A stretch of 51,542 nt of DNA from Halobaculum gomorrense (lineage in GTDB: Archaea > Halobacteriota > Halobacteria > Halobacteriales > Haloferacaceae): positions 1 through 51,542 of the forward strand of contig NZ_FQWV01000013.1 in NCBI RefSeq assembly GCF_900129775.1, read 5' to 3'. Shown piece after piece: positions 44,892-51,542 of this stretch. Under the pieces are notes generated by a model. It was not told where the DNA came from. It did no database searches and saw only the letters and a list, made by a program, of their open reading frames with translations. Numbering within the stretch: position 1 is the first letter of the stretch; every line of letters starts with the position of its first letter. The position numbers were made by a program, and so were the translations under genes.

Positions 44892-45064
44892 GTACAAGGA
44901 ACGCCTGAGCGCGCCTCTGTTCGCCCCCAGTGCGCTTCGGTGAGTCCACGCGTCGTACTGTGGTGGACGACGATGCCGATAGTGTGACGACGCTGTCTCG
45001 ACTCGGGTCGTCAGGATGCGTCTGTACTCACTTCCTTGGACGACACAGAAGTGATTTTCACTGA
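44892..45064. other. Intergenic stretch with no recognised feature
   Basis: About 173 bases between the possible small gene and the convergent GT39-type gene; I see no gene or repeat. Confidence 0.5.
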
Positions 45065-46771
45065 TCAGGGTTGGTCTGTGAATCTAACGAGAGTCAGATT
45101 TGCGTGGTTTCTATTTGTGGTTTGTAGTTGGATTTGATATGGTCGTGTGAGCTCAGACCGATCAGATGTTATGATGAGTGCGTATTGGCTCTGTATCTCT
45201 GCTGGGGTTGCAACAGTAATGTCTGGCTCAGCGTAGAATGCAAATGGGTAGAGCGGTTCCGTTTGCGTAAGATTCTGCTGAAGTGTGACTTCGTGATCTC
45301 TATCTGCACGGTCGTTAAGCGCTAACGCGTGGAGCTTCTGTTGTGAGTCCCACTGTGCATCAGGTCCCGCACCGGGTGATACAACAGGGGTCGGTGCAGC
45401 GAGTCCAGGGAGAATGAGAAGTAAAAACACAACCCCGAGTAGGCGTTGTTTTTGAATCCCATATTTGGAGATCATCGACCGTGTTACGTCTATGTGTGCG
45501 ATGAGCAGTACCCCTACAATGCTTCCAGCGATCGCAGCGAGATACCCAATACCAGAGGGGACTGTCCCACCAAGCACAATTGTTTCTAACTCACGAACTT
45601 CGAATCCAATATCGACCATGGAAATAATGAACCCAGGTACGCGATACGAGAATAAGCTGATTCCTATCACTCCGAGGATCAGCGAGCCGTACGCAAGATA
45701 GTCTCCACCAAGCGCGCGCTTGAGCAGGCAGGCTGACAGAACGGCTGTCGCAGGATACATCGGTAGTAGATAGTGGTCGTGGTTGCCGGTGAGCGCGAAA
45801 AAGAGTGGGACACTGGTTGCCCACCACACTAAGAAATAGAATTTCAATGAATGCTGACCTTGTTGGTATCGACGATAGAGTCCAAGCAGAACTGCCTGAG
45901 GTAATATATAAATAAACGGATCTAATGCAATCGGAAGCAGTTTGAAATATGGATAATTCATAAACTCGAAAATACCGTTTTGCGCGGTATATCCAGCATC
46001 GCTAACCCGCCCAAGTACCTGACTGAAGAAGATCTGTTGGAGAAATTCTTGTCCAAACTTCACATACATGTAGACCGGCCACGGTACAATACAGATGAAC
46101 GAGATGAGGAGCCCATATACGGTAGTTCGATTACTCAGCTGTCGCCAGTGGAGCAGTACAACTGGAAGTAGAATGACGGCGTAGATCCCTGCTGCAAATC
46201 CTTTTGTGAGAATAGCGAGGGATATCGCGACACTTGCGGGCAGGAGGAGTCTCTCCTGGCCGTGGAGTGCCCGCCACGAGAGGTACACAAACAGTGTCCC
46301 GAAGAACACGAACGGGATATCAATTGCTGCACTTCGGCCCGCATTTTGTCCTGCAAATACGTGTGGGGTAATAAGGAAACAAAAGCCTGCCAATATTCCT
46401 GTTACTTCGTCCCATTCTGTACGAACAAACCCATATGTCGCTATGGCAATCCCGAGGACACCTATCGCAGACGGAAGCCGAACTGCTACAATCGAATGAT
46501 CAAATCCTATTATTGTTGCTTCTTGGATCCAGAATCCAAGTGGGGGTTTCTGGAGAAATGGCCCGACTCTTCCATGCCATAATCCAGTTGGAACAATCCA
46601 TTGCCCGTGCCTGACACCGTGTTCAGCGATATACGCATAGATTCCTTCATCCCACGATAATAGTGGGAACGAACCTAATCCAAGAATATACACGAATACC
46701 CACGTGATCCCTAATGCTGATACTGAGGCAGCAGTCTCGGGGATTTCATCAGCACTAAAACGAAATCTCAT
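45065..46771 (-). CDS. GT39-type membrane glycosyltransferase (ArnT/PMT-like)
   Basis: A 568-residue polytopic protein with about eleven helices. SFPLLSWDEGIYAYIAEHGV near residue 40 carries the acidic pair (Asp41-Glu42) of GT39/ArnT enzymes in the first outer loop, followed by GRVGPFLQKPPLGFWIQE, also family-like. The C-terminal part is a soluble extracytoplasmic domain. It would transfer a sugar from a polyprenyl-phosphate donor to a surface acceptor. Its GC content is clearly lower than neighbours and codons are less biased (many A/T third positions), indicating horizontal transfer. ATG 46771 (MRFRFSADEIPETAAS) is chosen over 46825 because the latter adds unlike sequence. Confidence 0.82.
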   Translation of the reverse strand: MRFRFSADEIPETAASVSALGITWVFVYILGLGSFPLLSWDEGIYAYIAEHGVRHGQWIVPTGLWHGRVGPFLQKPPLGFWIQEATIIGFDHSIVAVRLPSAIGVLGIAIATYGFVRTEWDEVTGILAGFCFLITPHVFAGQNAGRSAAIDIPFVFFGTLFVYLSWRALHGQERLLLPASVAISLAILTKGFAAGIYAVILLPVVLLHWRQLSNRTTVYGLLISFICIVPWPVYMYVKFGQEFLQQIFFSQVLGRVSDAGYTAQNGIFEFMNYPYFKLLPIALDPFIYILPQAVLLGLYRRYQQGQHSLKFYFLVWWATSVPLFFALTGNHDHYLLPMYPATAVLSACLLKRALGGDYLAYGSLILGVIGISLFSYRVPGFIISMVDIGFEVRELETIVLGGTVPSGIGYLAAIAGSIVGVLLIAHIDVTRSMISKYGIQKQRLLGVVFLLLILPGLAAPTPVVSPGAGPDAQWDSQQKLHALALNDRADRDHEVTLQQNLTQTEPLYPFAFYAEPDITVATPAEIQSQYALIITSDRSELTRPYQIQLQTTNRNHANLTLVRFTDQP

Positions 46772-46877
46772 AGTACAATTTTGGAATCTTGTGTGGGTGA
46801 TAATCCTGTCGAATACAGAGAGCACTCTTCCTCAAGACGCGCAACTCCTATGAACCAATAGACTACAGAGGTAACGA

Positions 46878-48083
46878 ATGAACGTTCTCGCACTCACTGA
46901 CTATCTCGGAAACGTCGGAGGTGCTGAATTGAGTGCTCGTGAAATCCTCGTAGGTCTTGCCGCACATGAGGAAATTACTTCGGTCACTGCTGTAGGGGGT
47001 GACCTCCCCGGCGTTGACCGACTGGATTTTCCGGGCGTCGACCTCGCACCGGTCGAGATATCTCGATATCAGGAAAATATCCCGGATCTGGTTTCTGATT
47101 CAGTACTTGGACGACGGTTAGCACGTACTGCACGGCAGTATGTTGACGACGCAGACGTGATACACGCTCATCATCAACGATCTGCATTCGCATTAACTCA
47201 CTTGAACACGAGCACCCCAACAGTTGCGACAGTCCGAGACTTCTGGCCGATCTGCCCGATTAGCATCTACAGTGTGAACGGGAGGCAGTGTCGAGGGTGT
47301 GATGCAGACCTAAATGCCTGTCTTCAGAACCAAGGGTGGGATGGACCTGAATCACCTGCAGTGAAAGCCTATCTTAGGCTGAAGCGCAGACACAATCGAG
47401 GGGTGCTTACAGAATTCGACGCTAACATCTTCATTGCGGACCATATCCGGAAAACAGTCAGTCAATCTTCAGCTGTCGCGGACGAAACGAATGTTATCCA
47501 TAATCCAGTCGAGGTCACATTCGAGGGAAATCCGATTACAACAGATCATCCACGATTTGTTACGGCAAGTAGCTTGGTCGACCAGAAGGGAATCGATGTC
47601 GCAATCCGAGCAGTTGGGCATCTCGATGAGTTCCAGAACGCAGAGCTCGTTATCTTCGGTGACGGACCACAGCGCAGTTCTCTTGAATCGCTGGCTGCGT
47701 CTGTCGCTCCCGGCCAAGTAGACTTCCGGGGACGCGTAGATCTACAAGAAGTCTACCAGGCGATGGCTGGGGCCACTGCAACGATTTTTCCATCGACATG
47801 GGAGGAGCCGTTCGGTCGGGTGACTGTCGAATCAATGTCGCTCGGCACTCCGGTCGTCGGGAGTGCTGTCGGTGGTATCAGCGAAGTGATCGATGACAAC
47901 AAAACCGGCCTGCTGTTTCCCCCTGGTGATGATGCTGTACTGGCTGATCACTTGGAATCACTGTGTAAGGAGACGGAGTTTGCAGCATCTCTCGGTCAGC
48001 GGGCGAGAGAGGCTTCGAAACGATTCACAAGAGAATCGGTCGCGTCTCAGCACTATTCGTTTTACAACTCACTCGTTCGATAA
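46878..48083 (+). CDS. GT4-family glycosyltransferase
   Basis: A 401-residue GT-B enzyme using a nucleotide-sugar donor. The N-terminal domain starts MNVLALTDYLGNVGGAELSA with the Gly-rich GGAE loop and HAHHQRSAFAL. A Cys cluster (WPICPISIYSVNGRQCRGCD) is a family insertion perhaps binding metal. The donor domain has FVTASSLVDQKGIDVAIRAV, and the catalytic EPFGRVTVE (ExxGxxxxE, Glu310 and Glu318) before LGTPVVGSAVGGISEVI. It is divergent from the GT39-type gene, with 106 bases between starts. Confidence 0.88.
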   Translation: MNVLALTDYLGNVGGAELSAREILVGLAAHEEITSVTAVGGDLPGVDRLDFPGVDLAPVEISRYQENIPDLVSDSVLGRRLARTARQYVDDADVIHAHHQRSAFALTHLNTSTPTVATVRDFWPICPISIYSVNGRQCRGCDADLNACLQNQGWDGPESPAVKAYLRLKRRHNRGVLTEFDANIFIADHIRKTVSQSSAVADETNVIHNPVEVTFEGNPITTDHPRFVTASSLVDQKGIDVAIRAVGHLDEFQNAELVIFGDGPQRSSLESLAASVAPGQVDFRGRVDLQEVYQAMAGATATIFPSTWEEPFGRVTVESMSLGTPVVGSAVGGISEVIDDNKTGLLFPPGDDAVLADHLESLCKETEFAASLGQRAREASKRFTRESVASQHYSFYNSLVR

Positions 48084-48085
48084 CA

Positions 48086-48107
48086 AATTCGCCAAAATCG
48101 GCGAGTT
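48086..48107. terminator. Possible hairpin after the GT4 gene
   Basis: AATTCGCC at 48086-48093 and GGCGAGTT at 48100-48107 pair with one G-T wobble around a six-base loop, two bases after the GT4 stop. Archaeal termination does not require hairpins and no T-run follows, so the role is uncertain. Confidence 0.25.
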
Positions 48108-48260
48108 CTATGACTGAGTATGGTCGACATCATTTGAGTGATATTCGGGTGGTATACTCGAGGCAAATAGCTTGACGATGAGACTAACGGACGTGCGGAA
48201 CGCTTTCCACGATTGCCTGCCGCTTGGAGGGCAGAATAGGCTTCTTCTTGGTTGATCTCG

Positions 48261-49187
48261 TCAGTTCAAATAGTACTCGACGGTTCGTTCGAGCCCTTCT
48301 TCAAACGTGTATTCAGGTTCCCAGCCGAGCGCTTTGATCTTCTCAGTTTCGAGCGCGTAGCGCTGGTCGTGGCCGGCACGATCATCAACGAACTCGATCA
48401 GGTCATCGTCCGCGCCGACGGCGTTCAAAATCGCCTCGGTTACCTCGAGGTTAGTCTTCTCCGCGTCGCTTCCGATGTTGTAGATCTCACCGATTGTCCC
48501 GTCTCGAAGAACGACATCGAGCGCCCGACAGTTGTCCTCAACGTAGATCCACTCGCGTACGTTCGACCCGTCGCCGTAGACGGGAAGTGCCTCGCTATCG
48601 GCGGCGTTCTGGATGAACTTGGGGATGAGCTTCTCAGGGTGCTGTCGAGGGCCGAAGTTGTTGCAGGTACGGGTGATGAGAACCGGGAGGTTGTGGGTCT
48701 TCTGGAAGCTCCGTGCGAGGAGGTCTGCACCAGCCTTCGTCGCCGAGTAGGGATTTCGGGGATTGAGCGGATCGTTCTCGGAGAACTTCCCTTCGAGGAT
48801 CTGCCCGTACACCTCGTCAGTCGAGATCTGGAGAAAGCGATCGATATCTGCCTCTTTGGCGGCATCGAGGAGCGTCTGTGTCCCTTGGACGTTCGTCGAG
48901 ACGAACGGTTCCGCACCGTCGATAGACCGGTCGACGTGTGACTCTGCGGCAAAGTTGACGATCGCGTCAACATCGCTCACGAGGTCAGTGACGAGGTCGC
49001 GATCGCGGATGTCGCCTTCGACAAACTCGTGGCGAGGATCGTCGAGCACACCATCGAGGTTGTCCTTCGAGCCCGCATACGTCAACGCATCCAGCGTGAC
49101 CACCTCGTCGTTCACGTGTTCATCGAGGACGTATTGGACGAAGTTCGAGCCGATGAACCCGGCACCGCCCGTAACGAGTATTCGCAT
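48261..49187 (-). CDS. rmlB: dTDP-glucose 4,6-dehydratase
   Basis: A 308-residue extended short-chain dehydrogenase that converts dTDP-glucose to dTDP-4-keto-6-deoxyglucose, the second step to dTDP-rhamnose. Rossmann motif GGAGFIGSNFV at the start; NFAAESHVDRSID; STDEVYGQI with the catalytic Asp/Glu; and NPYSATKAGADLL with Tyr and Lys of YxxxK. The start ATG 49187 is supported by a TATA-like box shared with the divergent rmlD gene. Together with rmlA and rmlD it supplies a deoxysugar to nearby glycosyltransferases. Confidence 0.93.
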   Translation of the reverse strand: MRILVTGGAGFIGSNFVQYVLDEHVNDEVVTLDALTYAGSKDNLDGVLDDPRHEFVEGDIRDRDLVTDLVSDVDAIVNFAAESHVDRSIDGAEPFVSTNVQGTQTLLDAAKEADIDRFLQISTDEVYGQILEGKFSENDPLNPRNPYSATKAGADLLARSFQKTHNLPVLITRTCNNFGPRQHPEKLIPKFIQNAADSEALPVYGDGSNVREWIYVEDNCRALDVVLRDGTIGEIYNIGSDAEKTNLEVTEAILNAVGADDDLIEFVDDRAGHDQRYALETEKIKALGWEPEYTFEEGLERTVEYYLN

Positions 49188-49201
49188 GTATGACTGTGTT
49201 C

Positions 49202-49221
49202 ACAGTACCTATTTACAGTAC
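49202..49221. promoter_or_regulatory. Shared TATA-like box between rmlB and rmlD, flanked by ACAGTAC repeats
   Basis: The 51-base gap between the two divergent starts contains one AT-rich hexamer, TATTTA at 49210-49215 (TAAATA on the other strand). Its centre is about 26 bases from each ATG. ACAGTAC occurs on either side (49202-49208 and 49215-49221) as a direct repeat 13 bases apart. No other TATA candidate exists in the gap, so one box may serve both leaderless genes. Confidence 0.6.
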
Positions 49222-49238
49222 TGCCGGAACTCTATCGC

Positions 49239-50129
49239 ATGCGACTTCTTGTGCTTGGCGCGAATGGCCTCTTGGGCAGTAACGTCTTATGCGCTGGTCA
49301 GCAACGCGACTGGACCGTCTGTGGAACGTACCACTCAACACAACCGGCGTTCGACATTCCGCTCACGCAGTTCGATCTCCGAGCGTACACCTCGTTTGAG
49401 GACGTTCTCACCGAACACGGTCCCGATGTTGTTGTCAACTGTGCTGCGATGACGGATGTCGACGGCTGTGAAACGAATCCGGAACGAGCGCGCGTCCTCA
49501 ATGGCGACGCACCCGGCGGGCTCGCGGCTGTATGTTCGGAAAATGATGTCGAATTCGTTCACGTATCGACGGACTATGTCTTCGATGGGAGAGAACGCGA
49601 GCCGTACAGCGAGTCCGCGGAAACGAATCCTAGACAGGTGTACGGCGAGTCAAAGCTAGTGGGCGAGCAGGCCGTCGCCGAAGAGGCGACGGACGCGCTC
49701 GTGGCTCGCCTTTCGTTTGTATGGGGTATCCACCGCGGTACTGGCGATCTCACTGGTTTTCCCGCATGGGTTCGCGGGCGACTTGGGTCGGGAGACACTG
49801 TTCCGTTATTCACAGACCAATGGGTTACGCCGACGCGTGCCGGGCAAGCAGCCGAAACATTGCTGGACTTGATCGAACAAGACACAACCGGCCGTTTCCA
49901 CGTTGCATGTTCGTCGTGTGTCTCCCCCTACGAGTTCGGGAAAGCGATTGCCGAGTCTGTCGGGGCCGACGAGGATCTGCTCATTAAAGGATCGATGGAG
50001 GATGTCGAACGAAACGCGACACGGCCGACGTACAGCTGTCTTGATGTCAAACATTTGGAATCCGCGCTTGGTCGTTCACAGCCAACGATATGCGAGGATG
50101 TCGAAGCCGTCCGAGAGGCGTTCCGCTAG
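49239..50129 (+). CDS. rmlD: dTDP-4-dehydrorhamnose reductase
   Basis: A 296-residue reductase performing the last step to dTDP-L-rhamnose. The start RLLVLGANGLLGSNVL is the nucleotide-binding loop (GxxGxxG); NCAAMTDVDGCE, VSTDYVFDG and VYGESKLVGEQAV (YxxxK) are RmlD landmarks, as is RLSFVWG. ATG 49239 fits the shared promoter. The end overlaps the convergent zinc-protein gene by four bases. rmlC (3,5-epimerase) is not in this window. Confidence 0.9.
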   Translation: MRLLVLGANGLLGSNVLCAGQQRDWTVCGTYHSTQPAFDIPLTQFDLRAYTSFEDVLTEHGPDVVVNCAAMTDVDGCETNPERARVLNGDAPGGLAAVCSENDVEFVHVSTDYVFDGREREPYSESAETNPRQVYGESKLVGEQAVAEEATDALVARLSFVWGIHRGTGDLTGFPAWVRGRLGSGDTVPLFTDQWVTPTRAGQAAETLLDLIEQDTTGRFHVACSSCVSPYEFGKAIAESVGADEDLLIKGSMEDVERNATRPTYSCLDVKHLESALGRSQPTICEDVEAVREAFR

Positions 50130-50305
50130 ATCTGGTAGCGGTCCCAGTGTTCGCGGAAGTGCTCGCGTGCGTCCTCAGAGAGGTCCTCGAAGCGTAGCAC
50201 TTCCTGACAGCCGAGTCCCGGACACTTCATCACGCGGTTTCTCTCGAGTTCGTTCGCCGCGACGACGGTGCCACAGGCTGGACAGGTGTGAGTGATGATG
50301 CGCAT
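50126..50305 (-). CDS. 59-residue zinc-binding protein between rmlD and rmlA
   Basis: ATG 50305 reads MRIITHTCPACGTVVAANEL, then ERNRVMKCPGLGCQEVLRFE, DLSEDAREHFREHWDRYQI. CPAC and CPGLGC form a probable four-Cys zinc knuckle, with a helical tail. It starts two bases after the rmlA stop on the same strand, so it is in that operon, and its stop overlaps rmlD's end. The family is unrecognised; such proteins accompany sugar-nucleotide genes in haloarchaea, role unknown. Confidence 0.75.
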   Translation of the reverse strand: MRIITHTCPACGTVVAANELERNRVMKCPGLGCQEVLRFEDLSEDAREHFREHWDRYQI

Positions 50306-50307
50306 CG

Positions 50308-51381
50308 TTAGAGTTTGAGCTGGGAGTTCTCACCGACGACGAGGCGGCGCCCCTCGGGTAGGAGTTCCTTGGCGCTTCCGACGTTCGCGCCGCGGCCGAG
50401 GAGGCTGTCAACGATGCGGCCGTTCGCGGTGATCTCGGAGTCGCCGATGACGACGCTGTTCTCGATGTGGATGTCTTCGAGCGTCGAGTTCGCGCCGACT
50501 GACGTGTACGGGCCGACGTAGGTCCCACGCTTGATGGTCGTGTTCTCCGCGATCGAGACCGGGCCGCGGACGACCGCTCCGTCCTCGATGACCGCTGTTT
50601 CGGCGAGTTCGATGCGGCCATCGGTCTCTGCGCCGTCCTCGACGACGCCCGAAGTCTTCAGCTCCCTGTCCTCGAGGACGAGCCGGTTCGCTTCGAGGAT
50701 GTCCTCGGGTTTTCCGGTGTCCTTCCACCAGCCGGTGACGACGTGTGAGTCGATCTCGTAGCCGTCTTCGAGAAGATCTTGGATAGCGTCCGTGATCTCC
50801 AGTTCGCCGCGCCACGAGGGTTTGAGGCCCTCAATGGCGTCGAACACCGCCGGGGAGAACACGTACATCCCGATGAGTGCGAGGTTCGTCGGCGGGTCAT
50901 CGGGCTTCTCAATAAGCTGTGTGACGTTGCCCTCGTCGTCGACGTCCGCGATGCCGAACGCCTGCGGGTCTTCCACCTCTTGGAGGGCGATCCCAGCCCC
51001 GTAGTCGCCCGCCTCGAAGCTCTCGACCAGATCGGTGACGCCGGATTTGAGGATGTTGTCGCCGAGATACATCACGAAGTCGTCGTCGCCGACGAAGTCA
51101 CGCGCACAGCCCGCTGCGTGTGCAAGCCCGAGGGGGTTTCCTTGGACGATATACGTGATGTCGACGCCGTACTTCGAGCCGTCGCCGAGGAGTTCCTGAA
51201 TTTCGTCTCTGCCTTTGTTGCCGAGAATGACGCCGATCTCGGTGATGCCTGCTTCTTTGAGATCCTCAATCGCGTATTCGAGGACCGGTTTGTTCGCGAC
51301 CGGGACGAGTTGTTTGGGGCCGGTGTGGGTGATTGGTCGAAGACGAGAGCCAGTACCGCCAGACAATAGGACACCTTTCAT
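50308..51381 (-). CDS. rmlA: Glucose-1-phosphate thymidylyltransferase with C-terminal beta-helix
   Basis: A 357-residue sugar nucleotidyltransferase making dTDP-glucose. GVLLSGGTGSRLRPITHTGP with the following KQLVPVANKP is the nucleotide-binding signature; MYLGDNILKSG supplies the metal-binding Asp; and EVEDPQAFGIADV, EKPDDPPTNLALIGMYVF are family blocks. From about residue 245 a left-handed beta-helix with hexapeptide repeats (IELAETAVIEDGAVVRGPVS...) follows; this long form is typical of archaeal RmlA-like enzymes, where the helix is used for oligomerisation. A TATA-like box lies at 51410-51416. Confidence 0.92.
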   Translation of the reverse strand: MKGVLLSGGTGSRLRPITHTGPKQLVPVANKPVLEYAIEDLKEAGITEIGVILGNKGRDEIQELLGDGSKYGVDITYIVQGNPLGLAHAAGCARDFVGDDDFVMYLGDNILKSGVTDLVESFEAGDYGAGIALQEVEDPQAFGIADVDDEGNVTQLIEKPDDPPTNLALIGMYVFSPAVFDAIEGLKPSWRGELEITDAIQDLLEDGYEIDSHVVTGWWKDTGKPEDILEANRLVLEDRELKTSGVVEDGAETDGRIELAETAVIEDGAVVRGPVSIAENTTIKRGTYVGPYTSVGANSTLEDIHIENSVVIGDSEITANGRIVDSLLGRGANVGSAKELLPEGRRLVVGENSQLKL

Positions 51382-51409
51382 TGATACGGTGAGATACCTT
51401 GCACGGGCC

Positions 51410-51416
51410 TAAATAA
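51410..51416 (-). promoter_or_regulatory. TATA-like box (TTATTTA on the minus strand) for rmlA
   Basis: TTATTTA on the minus strand lies 29 bases upstream of the rmlA ATG at 51381. Confidence 0.55.
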
Positions 51417-51488
51417 GATTGTGCTCCGCTGATTGCATCGTGTTCAGATAAGGATGAAGAGTGAGGCGGTGTGTTTTCTGAGTGGTTC

Positions 51489-51542
51489 ATGCCCGAAAAC
51501 ACACGCCTCAGCGGGAGTATCGACCAGATCAACTTAGAGTTT
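51489..51542 (+). mobile_element. Start of an IS6-family transposase gene (cut by window end)
   Basis: ATG 51489 opens an 18-codon frame reading MPENTRLSGSIDQINLEF, the characteristic N-terminus of haloarchaeal IS6-family transposases. The rest lies beyond the window. The element's left end is probably about 30-50 bases upstream; GTGTTCAGATAAGG at 51441-51454 is a candidate terminal repeat, unproven without the right end. The insertion lies about 60-110 bases upstream of rmlA. Confidence 0.75.

Overview
The window comes from a halophilic archaeon (class Halobacteria), most likely a Haloferacales/Halorubrum-type genome. The evidence is very high GC with C/G-ending codons, acidic Asp/Glu-rich proteins, Tat-dependent lipoproteins, an archaeal TFB, NreA, an archaeal DRG GTPase and a CoxA, and TTTAWA-like boxes about 25 bases upstream of start codons, which is the pattern of leaderless mRNAs. 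I cannot name the species.

Layout. 1-9.6 kb holds housekeeping genes: the 3' end of a tfb gene, the repair factor NreA, small haloarchaeal families (DUF302, DUF5789, DUF5788), a coupled polX/Mut7-C RNase pair, the large subunit of a B12-dependent acyl-CoA mutase, and an HTH/membrane-protein pair. 9.7-16.6 kb carries acetyl-CoA synthetase, a fatty acyl-CoA ligase, a zinc-ribbon protein, a ParA/MinD-like ATPase, a GNAT fused to a zinc ribbon, and a HAD dehalogenase. 16.8-22.8 kb is a complete Liv-type ABC importer operon (binding lipoprotein, two permeases, two ATPases) ending in a thioredoxin-like gene. 23.3-27.5 kb contains UspA and the CoxA terminal-oxidase neighbourhood with several small membrane proteins, including one of 28 residues. 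27.8-35.1 kb holds DRG, membrane and lipoproteins, a two-domain VOC protein, a vapBC-type toxin-antitoxin pair and an AI-2E-type exporter.

35.1-51.5 kb is an accessory, cell-surface-glycan region. It has UppP, a VanZ protein, a divergent STT3/AglB-like membrane glycosyltransferase with an N-terminal winged-helix-like extension, a four-module DUF4330 protein, a GT39-type and a GT4 glycosyltransferase, and the dTDP-rhamnose genes rmlA, rmlB and rmlD (no rmlC in view). Interspersed are a nucleotidyltransferase/HTH gene, a second RHH/PIN toxin-antitoxin pair, an intact-looking 125-base MITE with IS6-like ends and an 8-base target duplication, and, at the right edge, the first 18 codons of an IS6-type transposase. 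Parts of 43.6-48.2 kb are clearly lower in GC than the rest and look transferred.

Most noteworthy observations: a single TATA-like box placed symmetrically between the divergent leaderless genes rmlB and rmlD; the MITE dividing the nucleotidyltransferase gene from a pair of palindromic repeats; the STT3-like protein lacking WWDYG, in a possible VanZ/DUF4330 module; an acyl-CoA mutase with Phe89/Gln207 instead of the methylmalonyl-CoA mutase Tyr/Arg pair; and a small gene at 35.15-35.38 kb split by an apparent two-base deletion. I found no rRNA or tRNA genes and no CRISPR arrays.
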